From: Alphaproteobacteria bacterium
GTDB taxonomy: Bacteria; Pseudomonadota; Alphaproteobacteria; SP197
Assembly (NCBI GenBank): GCA_016869675.1
Contig: VGDP01000032.1
Coordinates: 1-36,198 of the forward strand
Length of the DNA stretch: 36,198 nucleotides
Direction: 5' to 3'
This document shows, one piece after another, positions 1-7,542 of the stretch. The position numbers and the translations under genes are program-made. The notes under the pieces are model-generated. The model was not told the DNA's origin and made no database searches. It worked only from the letters and a program-made list of their open reading frames with translations. Position 1 is the first letter of the stretch, and every line of letters starts with the position of its first letter.

Positions 1-120
1 CGACGACCCATGTTCAAGGAGCTTCGTGCTCGATCCCTTGCAGCCTGGTCAGAGGCGTCGGCAGCCGCATGAGCCTCGCCCAACCCAGCGTACCTCACCA
101 GCCCAGGCCAGTTAACGTGA

Positions 121-474
121 CAATGCCGCCTGATGGAGTGGCTGTTCCTGACCTACAACGACATCGAGGCGCCGCTGTCCACCGCCTTCGTCTTGACCGT
201 GCGCGAGCCCGAGGCAACGAGGGTCCCCGCCGTCGCGCCCTGGTGCCAGCGTCGCTTCGCCGAGGCGGCGCGCGTGCTCGACCGCCACCTCGCCGGGCGC
301 GCCACCCTGCTGGACGAGGGCTTCGGCATCGGCGACATCACGCTCGGAGGCATCCTGTCGTGGGCGCACGACGATGGCGCGCTGACGTCGTTCCCCCGCC
401 TGGACGCCTACCGCCGTGTCCTGTTGGACCGGTTCGCGGCCGAGCGCGTGTACGCCAACGACCAGCCGTCCTGA
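121..474 (+). pseudogene. Glutathione S-transferase C-terminal fragment
   Basis: The reading frame from about 121 to the stop at 472-474 encodes roughly 117 residues that resemble the all-helical C-terminal half of a cytosolic glutathione S-transferase: a helix with WLFLTYNDIEAP, a basic/acidic helix, then the N-capping-type stretch FGIGDITLGGILSW and a closing helix. The thioredoxin-like N-terminal half that binds glutathione is absent. An in-frame stop at 118-120 lies just before the fragment, so this is a 5'-truncated remnant rather than a short gene. The only ATG near the break is at 133. Bases 1-120 hold no recognisable gene; an open frame runs off the left edge and stops at 70-72. The GST assignment rests on overall pattern, not on a catalytic residue. 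Confidence 0.6.
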
Positions 475-516
475 GCCGACTCGCGCAAGCCTTCCTGCTC
501 ATGAGAAACTAACCAA

Positions 517-1890
517 ATGGCAACCTTCTCCAACGCCCTGCAGATGATCGGCAACACGCCGCTGGTCGAGATCCGTAAGCTCGACACCGGCCCCTGCCGC
601 CTGTTCGTCAAGCGCGAGGATCTCAACCCCGGCGGCTCGATCAAGGACCGCGTCGGGCTTTCGATGATCGAGGCGGCCGAGCGTGACGGCCGGCTCAAGC
701 CCGGAGGCACCCTGATCGAGGCGACGGCTGGGAACACCGGCCTCGGGCTTGCGCTGGTCGCGCGCCAGAAGGGCTACCGCCTGATCCTGGTGATCCCTGA
801 CAAGATGAGCCAGGAGAAGATCTTCAACCTGCGCGCCATGGGCGCCGACATCCAGCTCACCCGCTCGGACGTGGGCAAGGGCCACCCCGAGTACTATCAG
901 GACCGCGCCGAGGCGCTCGCCGCGACCATTCCCAACAGCTTCTACGTCAACCAGTTCGGCAACCCGGCCAACCCGTTGGCCCATGAGTCCGGCACCGGGC
1001 CCGAGATCTGGTCGCAGATGGATCACGATCTCGATGCCGTCGTGTGCGGCGTCGGATCGGGCGGCACGATCACGGGCATCGGCCGCTTCATGAAGCGTGT
1101 CGCGCCCCACGTCGCCATGGTGCTGGCCGACCCTGCCGGCTCGATCCTGGCCGAGTACATCAAGACCGGGCGCACGACCGCGACCACGGGCTCATGGCTG
1201 GTCGAAGGCATCGGCGAGGACTTCATTCCGCCGGTTAGCGATCTGAGCCTGGCGCACAAGGCCTACACCGTGACCGACGCCGAGGCGTTCGCCACCGCGC
1301 GCGACCTGTTGGCCAAGGAAGGCATCCTGGCCGGTTCGTCCTCCGGCACCCTGGTCGCGGCGGCGTTGCGCTACTGCCGCGAGCAGACCGCGCCCAAGCG
1401 CGTCGTCACGTTCGTCTGCGACAGCGGCAACAAGTATCTGTCCAAGATGTACAACGATTACTGGATGCTCGATCAGGGCTTCCTGAAGCGCGAGTCCTTC
1501 GGCGACCTGCGCGATCTGATCGCTCGCCGCCACGCGGAGAATGCCGACGTCACCGTCGCGCCCGACGACACGTTGGCCGTGGCACACGCGCGCATGAAGC
1601 TCTACGACGTCTCGCAGCTTCCAGTCATGGAACGCGACCGCATCGTCGGCATCGTCGATGAATACGACCTGCTGCTGGCCGTGTTCGACGATCCGGCGCG
1701 GTTCCAGGAGCCTGTGCGCGGCGCCATGACCAGCCGCGTCGAGACCATCGCCCCTTCGGCTCCCGTCTCCGGCCTGCTGCCGATCTTCGACCGGGGCCAG
1801 GTCGCGCTGGTCGCGGAGGGCGGAACGTTCCACGGCCTGATCACGCGCATCGACCTGCTCAACTGGCTGCGCCGGAGGCGCGCGTCTTGA
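517..1890 (+). CDS. Cystathionine beta-synthase (PLP enzyme with CBS pair)
   Basis: A fold-type II PLP enzyme of 457 aa that should condense serine (or O-acetylserine) with homocysteine to cystathionine, the first step of reverse transsulfuration. The PLP lysine is K43 in GGSIKDR. The substrate loop is AGNTG at 71-75, the phosphate cup is GVGSGGTITG at 178-187, and the SSSGT serine loop is at 274-278. Residues about 335-395 and 400-452 form two CBS motifs, giving the full cystathionine beta-synthase layout rather than plain CysK. No N-terminal haem domain is present, as expected for bacterial forms. The stop is followed after one base by the ATG of the gamma-lyase-type gene, so the two are co-transcribed. 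A plain cysteine synthase with CBS domains is the alternative. Confidence 0.9.
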   Translation: MATFSNALQMIGNTPLVEIRKLDTGPCRLFVKREDLNPGGSIKDRVGLSMIEAAERDGRLKPGGTLIEATAGNTGLGLALVARQKGYRLILVIPDKMSQEKIFNLRAMGADIQLTRSDVGKGHPEYYQDRAEALAATIPNSFYVNQFGNPANPLAHESGTGPEIWSQMDHDLDAVVCGVGSGGTITGIGRFMKRVAPHVAMVLADPAGSILAEYIKTGRTTATTGSWLVEGIGEDFIPPVSDLSLAHKAYTVTDAEAFATARDLLAKEGILAGSSSGTLVAAALRYCREQTAPKRVVTFVCDSGNKYLSKMYNDYWMLDQGFLKRESFGDLRDLIARRHAENADVTVAPDDTLAVAHARMKLYDVSQLPVMERDRIVGIVDEYDLLLAVFDDPARFQEPVRGAMTSRVETIAPSAPVSGLLPIFDRGQVALVAEGGTFHGLITRIDLLNWLRRRRAS

Positions 1891-1891
1891 C

Positions 1892-3055
1892 ATGGCGACC
1901 CGTTCCAACCGCCGCGCCTTCGCCACCCGCGCCATTCACGCCGGTCAGGAGCCCGATCCTTCGACCGGCGCGATCATGACGCCGATCTACGCTACCTCGA
2001 CCTACGTCCAGCAGAGCCCTGGCGTGCACAAGGGTTACGAGTATTCGCGCTCGCAGAACCCGACGCGCATGGCCTACGAACGCTGCGTCGCCGACCTGGA
2101 GGGCGGGCGCCAGGGCTACGCCTTCGCCTCGGGCCTAGCCGGCATGGCGACCGTGCTCGATCTGCTCGACAGCGGCGCCCACCTCATCGCCATGGACGAT
2201 CTCTACGGCGGCAGCTACCGGCTGTTCGAACGGGTGCGCCGGCGCTCGGCCGGGCTCGACTTCAGCTTCGTGGACCTGCGCGACGTGGCCGCGCTTGAGG
2301 CCGCGATCCGACCCGCGACGCGCATGATCTGGGTCGAGACGCCGACCAATCCGCTGCTCAAGGTCGTCAACCTGGAGCGTATTGCCCGCATCGCCAAGCC
2401 GCGCCGCATCATGACCGTGGTCGACAACACGTTCGCCTCGCCCTGGGTACAGCGGCCGTTGGAGCTGGGCTTCGATCTGGTCGCCCATTCGGCGACCAAG
2501 TACCTGAACGGACACTCGGACATGGTCGGCGGGGTGGTGGTGGTCGGCGACGATGCCGCGCTGGCCGAACGGCTCGCTTTCCTGCACAACGCGGTCGGCG
2601 CCATCGCCGGGCCGTTCGACTCGTTCCTCGCGCTGCGCGGCCTCAAGACCTTGGCACTGCGCATGGAGCGCCACTGCGCCAACGCGCTGGCCATCGCCCG
2701 CTGGCTGGAACGGCACAAGCGGATCGAGCGTGTCATCTACCCTGGGCTGCCCAGCCACCCTGAGCACGCGCTGGCCTCGCGCCAGATGAACGGCTACGGC
2801 GGCATGGTCACGGCGATCGTCAAGGGCGGCATCGACGCGGCCCGCCGCTTCCTGGAACGCACCGAGTTGTTCGCCCTGGCCGAATCGCTGGGCGGCGTCG
2901 AAAGCCTGGTCGAACACCCGGCGATCATGACCCACGCCTCGGTCCCAGCCGAGATCCGCGCCCGGCTCGGCATCGCCGACGGCCTGGTGCGCCTGTCGGT
3001 CGGCGTTGAGGACGCGGACGACCTGATCCGCGACCTCGAGGACGCCCTTGCCTAG
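1892..3055 (+). CDS. Cystathionine gamma-lyase/gamma-synthase family PLP enzyme
   Basis: A Cys/Met metabolism PLP-dependent enzyme (fold type I), 387 aa, the usual length. The phosphate-binding YSR is at 51-53, the ETPTNP aspartate-side motif is at 149-154, and DNTFASP is at 178-184. The Schiff-base lysine is K203 in HSATKYLNGH. The C-terminal SLGGVESL and HPA motifs are typical of the family. Sequence motifs alone do not separate gamma-lyase from gamma-synthase. Its position one base after cystathionine beta-synthase makes cystathionine gamma-lyase the better inference: the pair would turn homocysteine into cysteine and could also release H2S. No strong ribosome-binding site is visible, so translational coupling to the upstream gene is likely. 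Confidence 0.88.
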   Translation: MATRSNRRAFATRAIHAGQEPDPSTGAIMTPIYATSTYVQQSPGVHKGYEYSRSQNPTRMAYERCVADLEGGRQGYAFASGLAGMATVLDLLDSGAHLIAMDDLYGGSYRLFERVRRRSAGLDFSFVDLRDVAALEAAIRPATRMIWVETPTNPLLKVVNLERIARIAKPRRIMTVVDNTFASPWVQRPLELGFDLVAHSATKYLNGHSDMVGGVVVVGDDAALAERLAFLHNAVGAIAGPFDSFLALRGLKTLALRMERHCANALAIARWLERHKRIERVIYPGLPSHPEHALASRQMNGYGGMVTAIVKGGIDAARRFLERTELFALAESLGGVESLVEHPAIMTHASVPAEIRARLGIADGLVRLSVGVEDADDLIRDLEDALA

Positions 3056-4025
3056 CGACGCAGCGCGGCCGATGGACACGGACGCACCCGTGGCGCGGCC
3101 CGCCACCGCCCCGGACCCGACCCTGGCCATCGGGCTGATCGTCCTGATCACCCTGGTGTGGGGGGCGAGCTGGCCGGCCATGAAGATCTCGGTCAGTACG
3201 TTCCAGCCGTGGACCTTCCGGGTGCTGACCACCATCGTCGCCGGTGCCGTGATGCTGGCCATGCTGCGCGCAAGCGGCACCAGCGTCCTGGTGGCACGGC
3301 GACGCGTGCCCCTGCTGATCGCGTGCGCCGTGATCAACACCACGCTGTGGATGCTGTGCTCGGCCTTCGCGCTCGAACTCCTGCCGGCCGGACGTTCGGT
3401 CATCATCGCCTACACCATGCCCGCCTGGGCGACCCTGGCGAGCGCCACGTTCCTGGGCGAACGCCTGATGCTCGGCCGCATCGCGGGTCTCGCGCTCGGC
3501 CTCGCGGGGCTCGCGGTACTGATGGGCGAAGACCTGTTCGACCTGGCGGCAGCGCCGGTCGGCGCACTTCTCATGCTGGGCGGCGCGCTGGCCTGGGCCC
3601 TGGGCACGGTCATGCTCAAGGCGGTGGACTGGGGCGTCGGGCCGGGCGTGCTCAGCGCGTGGCAGCTCTTCATCGGCGGCGTGCCAATCCTGATCGGCGC
3701 CATCGCCGTCGACGAGGGCACGGTCGCCAGCTTCGGCTGGCACGAGGGACTGGCGTTCGCCTACGTGTTCGTGTTTGGCGTGCTGCTGGGCAACTGGACC
3801 TGGTTCAAGATGATCAGCCTGTTGCCCGCCTCGATCGCCAGCATCGGCACCATCGCGATTCCCGTCGTCGGGGTGGGGTCGAGCATGGTCGTTCTGGGCG
3901 AGCCCCTGGGCTGGCGCGAGTTCGTGGCGCTGGCGCTGGTCGTCGGATCGCTGGCCGCGGTGCTCGGCCTGGCGCCAGGCGGTCTGCGCCCGCGCCCGAT
4001 CGGCCGGCGCCTGCCGCCGCGCTGA
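3048..4025 (+). CDS. DMT-superfamily (EamA) membrane exporter
   Basis: An inner-membrane protein of 325 aa with ten hydrophobic segments arranged as two repeated EamA halves; the first begins GLIVLITLVWGASWPAMK and the second begins with MLGGALAWALGTVMLK. Families of this type export amino acids and other small metabolites; the substrate cannot be read from sequence. The start is taken as the TTG at 3048, which has a GAGGA five bases upstream and overlaps the end of the gamma-lyase-type gene by 8 bases. An ATG at 3072 would give a version 8 residues shorter. Co-transcription with the transsulfuration pair makes cysteine, homocysteine or a related thiol a reasonable guess for the cargo. Confidence 0.85.
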   Translation: MPSDAARPMDTDAPVARPATAPDPTLAIGLIVLITLVWGASWPAMKISVSTFQPWTFRVLTTIVAGAVMLAMLRASGTSVLVARRRVPLLIACAVINTTLWMLCSAFALELLPAGRSVIIAYTMPAWATLASATFLGERLMLGRIAGLALGLAGLAVLMGEDLFDLAAAPVGALLMLGGALAWALGTVMLKAVDWGVGPGVLSAWQLFIGGVPILIGAIAVDEGTVASFGWHEGLAFAYVFVFGVLLGNWTWFKMISLLPASIASIGTIAIPVVGVGSSMVVLGEPLGWREFVALALVVGSLAAVLGLAPGGLRPRPIGRRLPPR

Positions 4026-4027
4026 CC

Positions 4028-4714
4028 GTGGACTACGCCCAGGTCGACCGCGCCATCGAGGCCGCCGGCATGGTCGCCCGCGGCGGCTTTCACCCGGCGC
4101 CCGAGGACGGCGTGCCGGAGCTCGGCCCCGGGCGTCCCGCGCGCACCGTGATCCTGGCCGGCGATGTGGGCGGGCGCATGTGGCCGGCGTTCGCGGCGGC
4201 GCGCGCGAACCTGGCCGCCGCCGACCCACTGGACGCGTGGACCCGGGCGGTCCTGGCGGACGTCGCGGAGCGCTGCGGCGCGGTCGCCCTGTTTCCCTTC
4301 GGCGGCCCGCCATACCTGCCGTTCCAGCGCTGGGCGCGCCGCGCCGAACCCGTGGCGCCCTCGCCCATTGGCATCCTGATCCACCCCGATTGGGGGCTGT
4401 GGCACGCCTATCGGGGCGCGCTCGCGTTCCGCGAGACCGTGGCGCTGCCTCCGCCCGACCGGCGCCCTTCTCCGTGCCTGACGTGCCGCGGCAAACCGTG
4501 CCTCGCTACCTGTCCGGTCGATGCCTTCGGGCCCGCGGGCTACGACGTGGCGCGCTGCGTCGAGCACGCCAGCGGCCCGGCCGGCGGCGCCTGCGCCCAA
4601 CGGGGTTGTCTCGCGCGCCATGCCTGCCCGGTCGGCGCCGAGCATCGCCAGAGCGCGGCCCAGGCCGTCTTCCACATGGCCGCCTTCCTGGCGGCCCATC
4701 GTCGGCCGCGCTGA
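4028..4714 (+). CDS. Small ferredoxin-like Fe-S protein
   Basis: A GTG at 4028, two bases after the exporter stop, opens a 228-aa reading frame. The first 140 residues are rich in aromatic and proline residues with no clear domain. The C-terminus carries two cysteine clusters: one with spacing C-x2-C-x4-C-x3-CP (CLTCRGKPCLATCP), and a second with C-x4-C-x5-CP (CAQRGCLARHACP), with a lone Cys between them. This is 4Fe-4S-like but differs from the standard C-x2-C-x2-C-x3-CP. Similar proteins are annotated as 4Fe-4S ferredoxin-type or epoxyqueuosine reductase-like hypothetical proteins. An electron-transfer role is plausible but not shown. It closes the rightward run that starts at 517. Confidence 0.75.
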   Translation: MDYAQVDRAIEAAGMVARGGFHPAPEDGVPELGPGRPARTVILAGDVGGRMWPAFAAARANLAAADPLDAWTRAVLADVAERCGAVALFPFGGPPYLPFQRWARRAEPVAPSPIGILIHPDWGLWHAYRGALAFRETVALPPPDRRPSPCLTCRGKPCLATCPVDAFGPAGYDVARCVEHASGPAGGACAQRGCLARHACPVGAEHRQSAAQAVFHMAAFLAAHRRPR

Positions 4715-4719
4715 CCGAA

Positions 4720-4947
4720 TCAGCGGTCCTGGTCGTCGCCCAGCGGCGTGCCGACCGGGCGGTAAAGCCGGCCGTCGCGCAGGGCCGCGATCGATAGCGT
4801 CTTGATCGTGTTCGGGTCGTTCACCCGGTGCAAGCGCGCATGCGGCACGCCGGCTGAATCCTCCATGAGGCCGTCCACCAACCAGACGATGAACGAAGCA
4901 TCGGCGTTGCAGAAGCGCTGGCCCTTGCGGATATCGAGCCTAGCCAT
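4720..4947 (-). CDS. Small conserved-looking hypothetical protein
   Basis: A minus-strand frame of 75 aa beginning MARLDIRKGQRFCNADASF and ending in an acidic tail. It has mixed charge, no signal peptide, no membrane span and a single Cys. I do not recognise the family. The case for a real gene is its position: it fills the gap between the Fe-S gene (converging, 5 bases away) and the TusA gene, lies on the same strand as TusA and begins 47 bases downstream of it. It also shows protein-like composition (GLMEDSAGVPHARLHRV, then LSIAALRDGRLYRPVGTPL) unlike the Arg/Ala-rich shadow frames around it. Confidence 0.65.
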   Translation of the reverse strand: MARLDIRKGQRFCNADASFIVWLVDGLMEDSAGVPHARLHRVNDPNTIKTLSIAALRDGRLYRPVGTPLGDDQDR

Positions 4948-4994
4948 GGCCGGAGTCTAGGGAACGGTCGGCCCGGAGGAAACCCCAGGGAACC

Positions 4995-5225
4995 TCACGC
5001 CATCTTGGCGATCTCGACGGCGGTCACGCCGCCCTCCTCGCGGGCGCCGATCCATCGGTGCCCGGTGGTATCGCAGAAGGCCCGCAAATCCGCCGCGGCG
5101 CCGGGGTCGGTCGCCAGGACAACCAACACGTCGCCTTCGGCCAGAGGCTGCATGGCCTTGCGCGCGCGCAGCACGGGCAACGGGCATTTCAGCCCCCGGG
5201 CGTCCAGTTCGACCCGCGTGGCCAT
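4995..5225 (-). CDS. TusA-like sulfurtransferase
   Basis: A 76-aa protein of the SirA/TusA family, which carries persulfide sulfur on a single cysteine to acceptors such as TusD, molybdenum-cofactor enzymes or rhodanese partners. The signature DARGLKCPLPVLRARKA is present, with the active cysteine C14 in CPLP at 14-17. The rest matches the two-helix, four-strand fold, ending GGVTAVEIAKMA. It is divergent from the TauE-type permease with 147 bases between them, and it lies upstream of the small hypothetical gene on the same strand. The exact partner is unknown. Whether it is the tRNA-thiolation TusA or a paralogue of the YedF/SirA type cannot be decided here. Confidence 0.9.
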   Translation of the reverse strand: MATRVELDARGLKCPLPVLRARKAMQPLAEGDVLVVLATDPGAAADLRAFCDTTGHRWIGAREEGGVTAVEIAKMA

Positions 5226-5372
5226 CCGAACCTCCTTCGCGGGGGTGCCGACGGGCCGTCACTGTGCCCTTCGCCGCCGCTGTGCTCAAGCCGCGCCTGT
5301 TCGGGCGCTCTATGCCTTGCCGTTCGCGATGGCGCGGTGTTATCTGCCGCGGGAGCCGGGTGCCGCCGCGCG

Positions 5373-6296
5373 ATGCACATTTACCTGCCCATTGCCGAAC
5401 TGTCGATCGACGTCTTGCTCTTGTTCGGCCTGGGCTTCGGCGTCGGCCTGCTGTCGGGCGTGTTCGGCGTCGGCGGCGGATTCCTGCTCACGCCCTTGCT
5501 GATCTTCATCGGCGTGCCGCCGCCCGTGGCGGTCGGCACCGCGGCCAACCAGATGATCGCCTCGTCGGTCTCGGGCATGGTCGCGCAGCTCCGGCGGGGC
5601 AACGTCGACATTAAGATGGGCCTGGTTCTGCTGGCCGGTGGCTTGGTCGGCTCGTGGATCGGCGTCTGGTTGTTCGGCCTGCTCGCGCGCCTGGGCCAGA
5701 TCGACCTGGTCATTCAGCTCTCGTACGTGGTGTTCCTGGGCTCGATCGGCTCTCTCATGGGGGTCGAGGCGTCGCGGGCGATCCTGCGCAAGCAGAGCGG
5801 CCGGCCGGCGCCGCCGCGCCGGCTGCACGAGCACACTTGGTTCCACCGCCTGCCGTTCAAGGCGCGCTTTCGCCGCTCGCGGCTCTACATCTCGGCTCTG
5901 CTGCCGCTCGGGCTCGGGCTGCTGGTCGGCGTCATCGCCTCGATCCTGGGCGCCGGCGGCGGCTTCTTCACCCTGCCCGCCATGATTTACCTGCTGGGCA
6001 TGCCGACCTCCGTGGTGGTCGGCACGTCGTTGTTCCAGATCACCTTCGTCGCGGCGAACGTGACCTTCCTCCAGGCGGTGACTAACCAGTCGGTGGATGT
6101 GGTGCTGGCCCTGATCCTGCTGGTCGGCGGCGTCATCGGCGCCCAGATCGGCAGCCGCTGGGCGATGCGCCTGCCCGGCGAGCAATTGCGCGGCCTGCTC
6201 GCCGCTCTCGTGCTTGGTGTCGCCATCAAGCTGGCGTGGGACCTGATCGCGCGCCCCGACGACCTCTACTCCATCGTCGCCGTGGTGCCGCAATGA
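5373..6296 (+). CDS. TauE/SafE-family sulfite/organosulfonate permease
   Basis: A polytopic membrane protein of 307 aa in the TauE/SafE (DUF81) family, associated with export of sulfite, sulfoacetate or related anions. Two repeated halves each contain the family glycine-rich turn: GVFGVGGGFLLTPLL at about 30-44 and SILGAGGGFFTLPAMI in the second half. These are separated by a cytoplasmic basic loop around residues 135-165. The ATG at 5373 is chosen because it leads straight into the first amphipathic segment; the upstream open frame is Arg/Ala-rich shadow sequence. Its TGA overlaps the ATG of the TIGR02186 gene (ATGA), so the two are translationally coupled. Confidence 0.9.
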   Translation: MHIYLPIAELSIDVLLLFGLGFGVGLLSGVFGVGGGFLLTPLLIFIGVPPPVAVGTAANQMIASSVSGMVAQLRRGNVDIKMGLVLLAGGLVGSWIGVWLFGLLARLGQIDLVIQLSYVVFLGSIGSLMGVEASRAILRKQSGRPAPPRRLHEHTWFHRLPFKARFRRSRLYISALLPLGLGLLVGVIASILGAGGGFFTLPAMIYLLGMPTSVVVGTSLFQITFVAANVTFLQAVTNQSVDVVLALILLVGGVIGAQIGSRWAMRLPGEQLRGLLAALVLGVAIKLAWDLIARPDDLYSIVAVVPQ

Positions 6297-7036
6297 GGCA
6301 CGCGGCGGCGATGGCGTCCGCGTTGCTGGCGCTGTTCGCGCTGGGCGGGCGCGGTGACGCGCAGGAGCCGTTGCTGGCCGATCTCTCGAACCACCTGATC
6401 GCGGTGACCACCGGATTCACCGGCGCCGAGCTTCTGCTGTTCGGCGCCATCGAGCAGCCGGGCGACATCGCGCTGGTGGTGCGCGGGCCACCGACGCCCA
6501 TGACCGTGCGCCGCAAGGAGCGGTTCGTCGGCGTGTGGGTCAACGAGGCGAGCGTGCGCTTCAAGGACGTGCCGTCGTTCTACGGCATCGCCGCGACCGA
6601 GGGGTTCGTCGAGCGCGCGCCGCCGGCACTGCTCCGCTCCATGCAGTTCGGCGTCGATAACCTGCGCCTGATCGCCGAGGACCGGAACACGGCCGAGGCC
6701 GGACCGTTCCGCGCGGCGCTGGTGCGACGCATGAAGCAGGACGGCCTGTTCGGCGCCGGCATCGAGCCGGTCACGGTCCTAGCCGATCGCCTGTTCCGCA
6801 CGTCGGTCTGGTTCCCGTCGAACGTGCCGACCGGCATCTACTCGGTCGAGGTCTATTTCATCGTCGACGGCGACATCGCCAGCGCCCAGACCACGCCGCT
6901 GAGTGTGAGCCGGCTCGGCATCGGCGCCGAGGTCTTCTACCTCGCGCACCGCCAGGCGATCATCTACGGCTTGGTCGCGATACTGATGGCCGGATCGGCA
7001 GGCTGGCTCGCCGGCTTCATCTTTCGGAAGGGGTAG
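6293..7036 (+). CDS. TIGR02186-family membrane protein
   Basis: A 247-aa protein with an N-terminal signal peptide (residues 1 to about 24, ending GGRGDAQ), a roughly 200-residue extracytoplasmic domain and one C-terminal transmembrane helix (about 221-243, YGLVAILMAGSAGWLAGF) followed by FRKG. It matches the alphaproteobacterial family TIGR02186, a group of unknown function usually found beside a TauE/SafE permease, as here. The sheet-rich middle (FTGAELLLFGAIEQPGD, SVEVYFIVDGDIA) suggests a periplasmic domain anchored at its C-terminus. The start overlaps the permease stop by four bases, which argues that the two proteins work together, perhaps as permease plus periplasmic accessory. Confidence 0.85.
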   Translation: MRHAAAMASALLALFALGGRGDAQEPLLADLSNHLIAVTTGFTGAELLLFGAIEQPGDIALVVRGPPTPMTVRRKERFVGVWVNEASVRFKDVPSFYGIAATEGFVERAPPALLRSMQFGVDNLRLIAEDRNTAEAGPFRAALVRRMKQDGLFGAGIEPVTVLADRLFRTSVWFPSNVPTGIYSVEVYFIVDGDIASAQTTPLSVSRLGIGAEVFYLAHRQAIIYGLVAILMAGSAGWLAGFIFRKG

Positions 7037-7043
7037 GCGCACG

Positions 7044-7538
7044 ATGGACACGAAGGACAAGACCAGCGAGAGCAAAGGTCGCCGCGTCTTCCTTGTCATC
7101 GTCGATCAGACCGAGGAGATGCGCGTCGCCCTGCGCTACGCGGCGCGCCGCGCCAAGGCCACCGGCGGGCGCGTCGATCTGCTCTACGTGATGGAGCCGC
7201 CCGAGTTCCAGCAGTGGTCGGCGATTGGCGACCTGATGCAACAGGATCAGCGCGAGGAGGCCGAACGCCTGCTGCAGGACCTGTCGAGCAAGGTGTACGA
7301 CATGGCCGGCAGCTTCCCGGTCCTGCACATCGTCGAGGGCGACCGGCGCGAGCAGGTCCTGAAGCTCCTGCGCGAGGAACCGGGCATTTCGATCCTCGTG
7401 CTGGGCGCCGGCACGGGCCCCGAGGGTCCCGGCCCCCTGATCGCGCACCTGGTCGGCAAGATGGCCGGGCGCCTGACCATGCCTATCGCCATCGTGCCCG
7501 GATCGCTAACCGACACTGAGATCGACGCCCTGAGCTGA
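7044..7538 (+). CDS. Universal stress protein (UspA fold)
   Basis: A 164-aa single-domain UspA protein. The first strand is RVFLVIVDQTEEMRVALRYA, a typical Usp opening. The nucleotide-loop region reads ILVLGAGTGPEGPGPLIAHL with the terminal segment MPIAIVPGSL, close to the G-2x-G-9x-G-(S/T) ATP-binding pattern but with an unusually Gly/Pro-rich loop. It starts seven bases after the TIGR02186 stop, making a three-gene unit permease-TIGR02186-Usp. Its function is probably regulatory or stress-related; no partner can be named from sequence. It converges on the EEP hydrolase gene with only four bases between stops. Confidence 0.88.
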   Translation: MDTKDKTSESKGRRVFLVIVDQTEEMRVALRYAARRAKATGGRVDLLYVMEPPEFQQWSAIGDLMQQDQREEAERLLQDLSSKVYDMAGSFPVLHIVEGDRREQVLKLLREEPGISILVLGAGTGPEGPGPLIAHLVGKMAGRLTMPIAIVPGSLTDTEIDALS

Positions 7539-7542
7539 CGGC

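Noticed and set aside
1-72. Open frame running in from the left edge and stopping at 70-72, considered as the end of a gene.
   Set aside because: Too short (23 codons) and without any recognisable feature.
2925-4313. Long minus-strand open frame of about 460 codons opposite the gamma-lyase-type and exporter genes.
   Set aside because: Arg/Gly/Pro-rich composition typical of antisense frames in GC-rich DNA; the opposite strand carries clear protein families.
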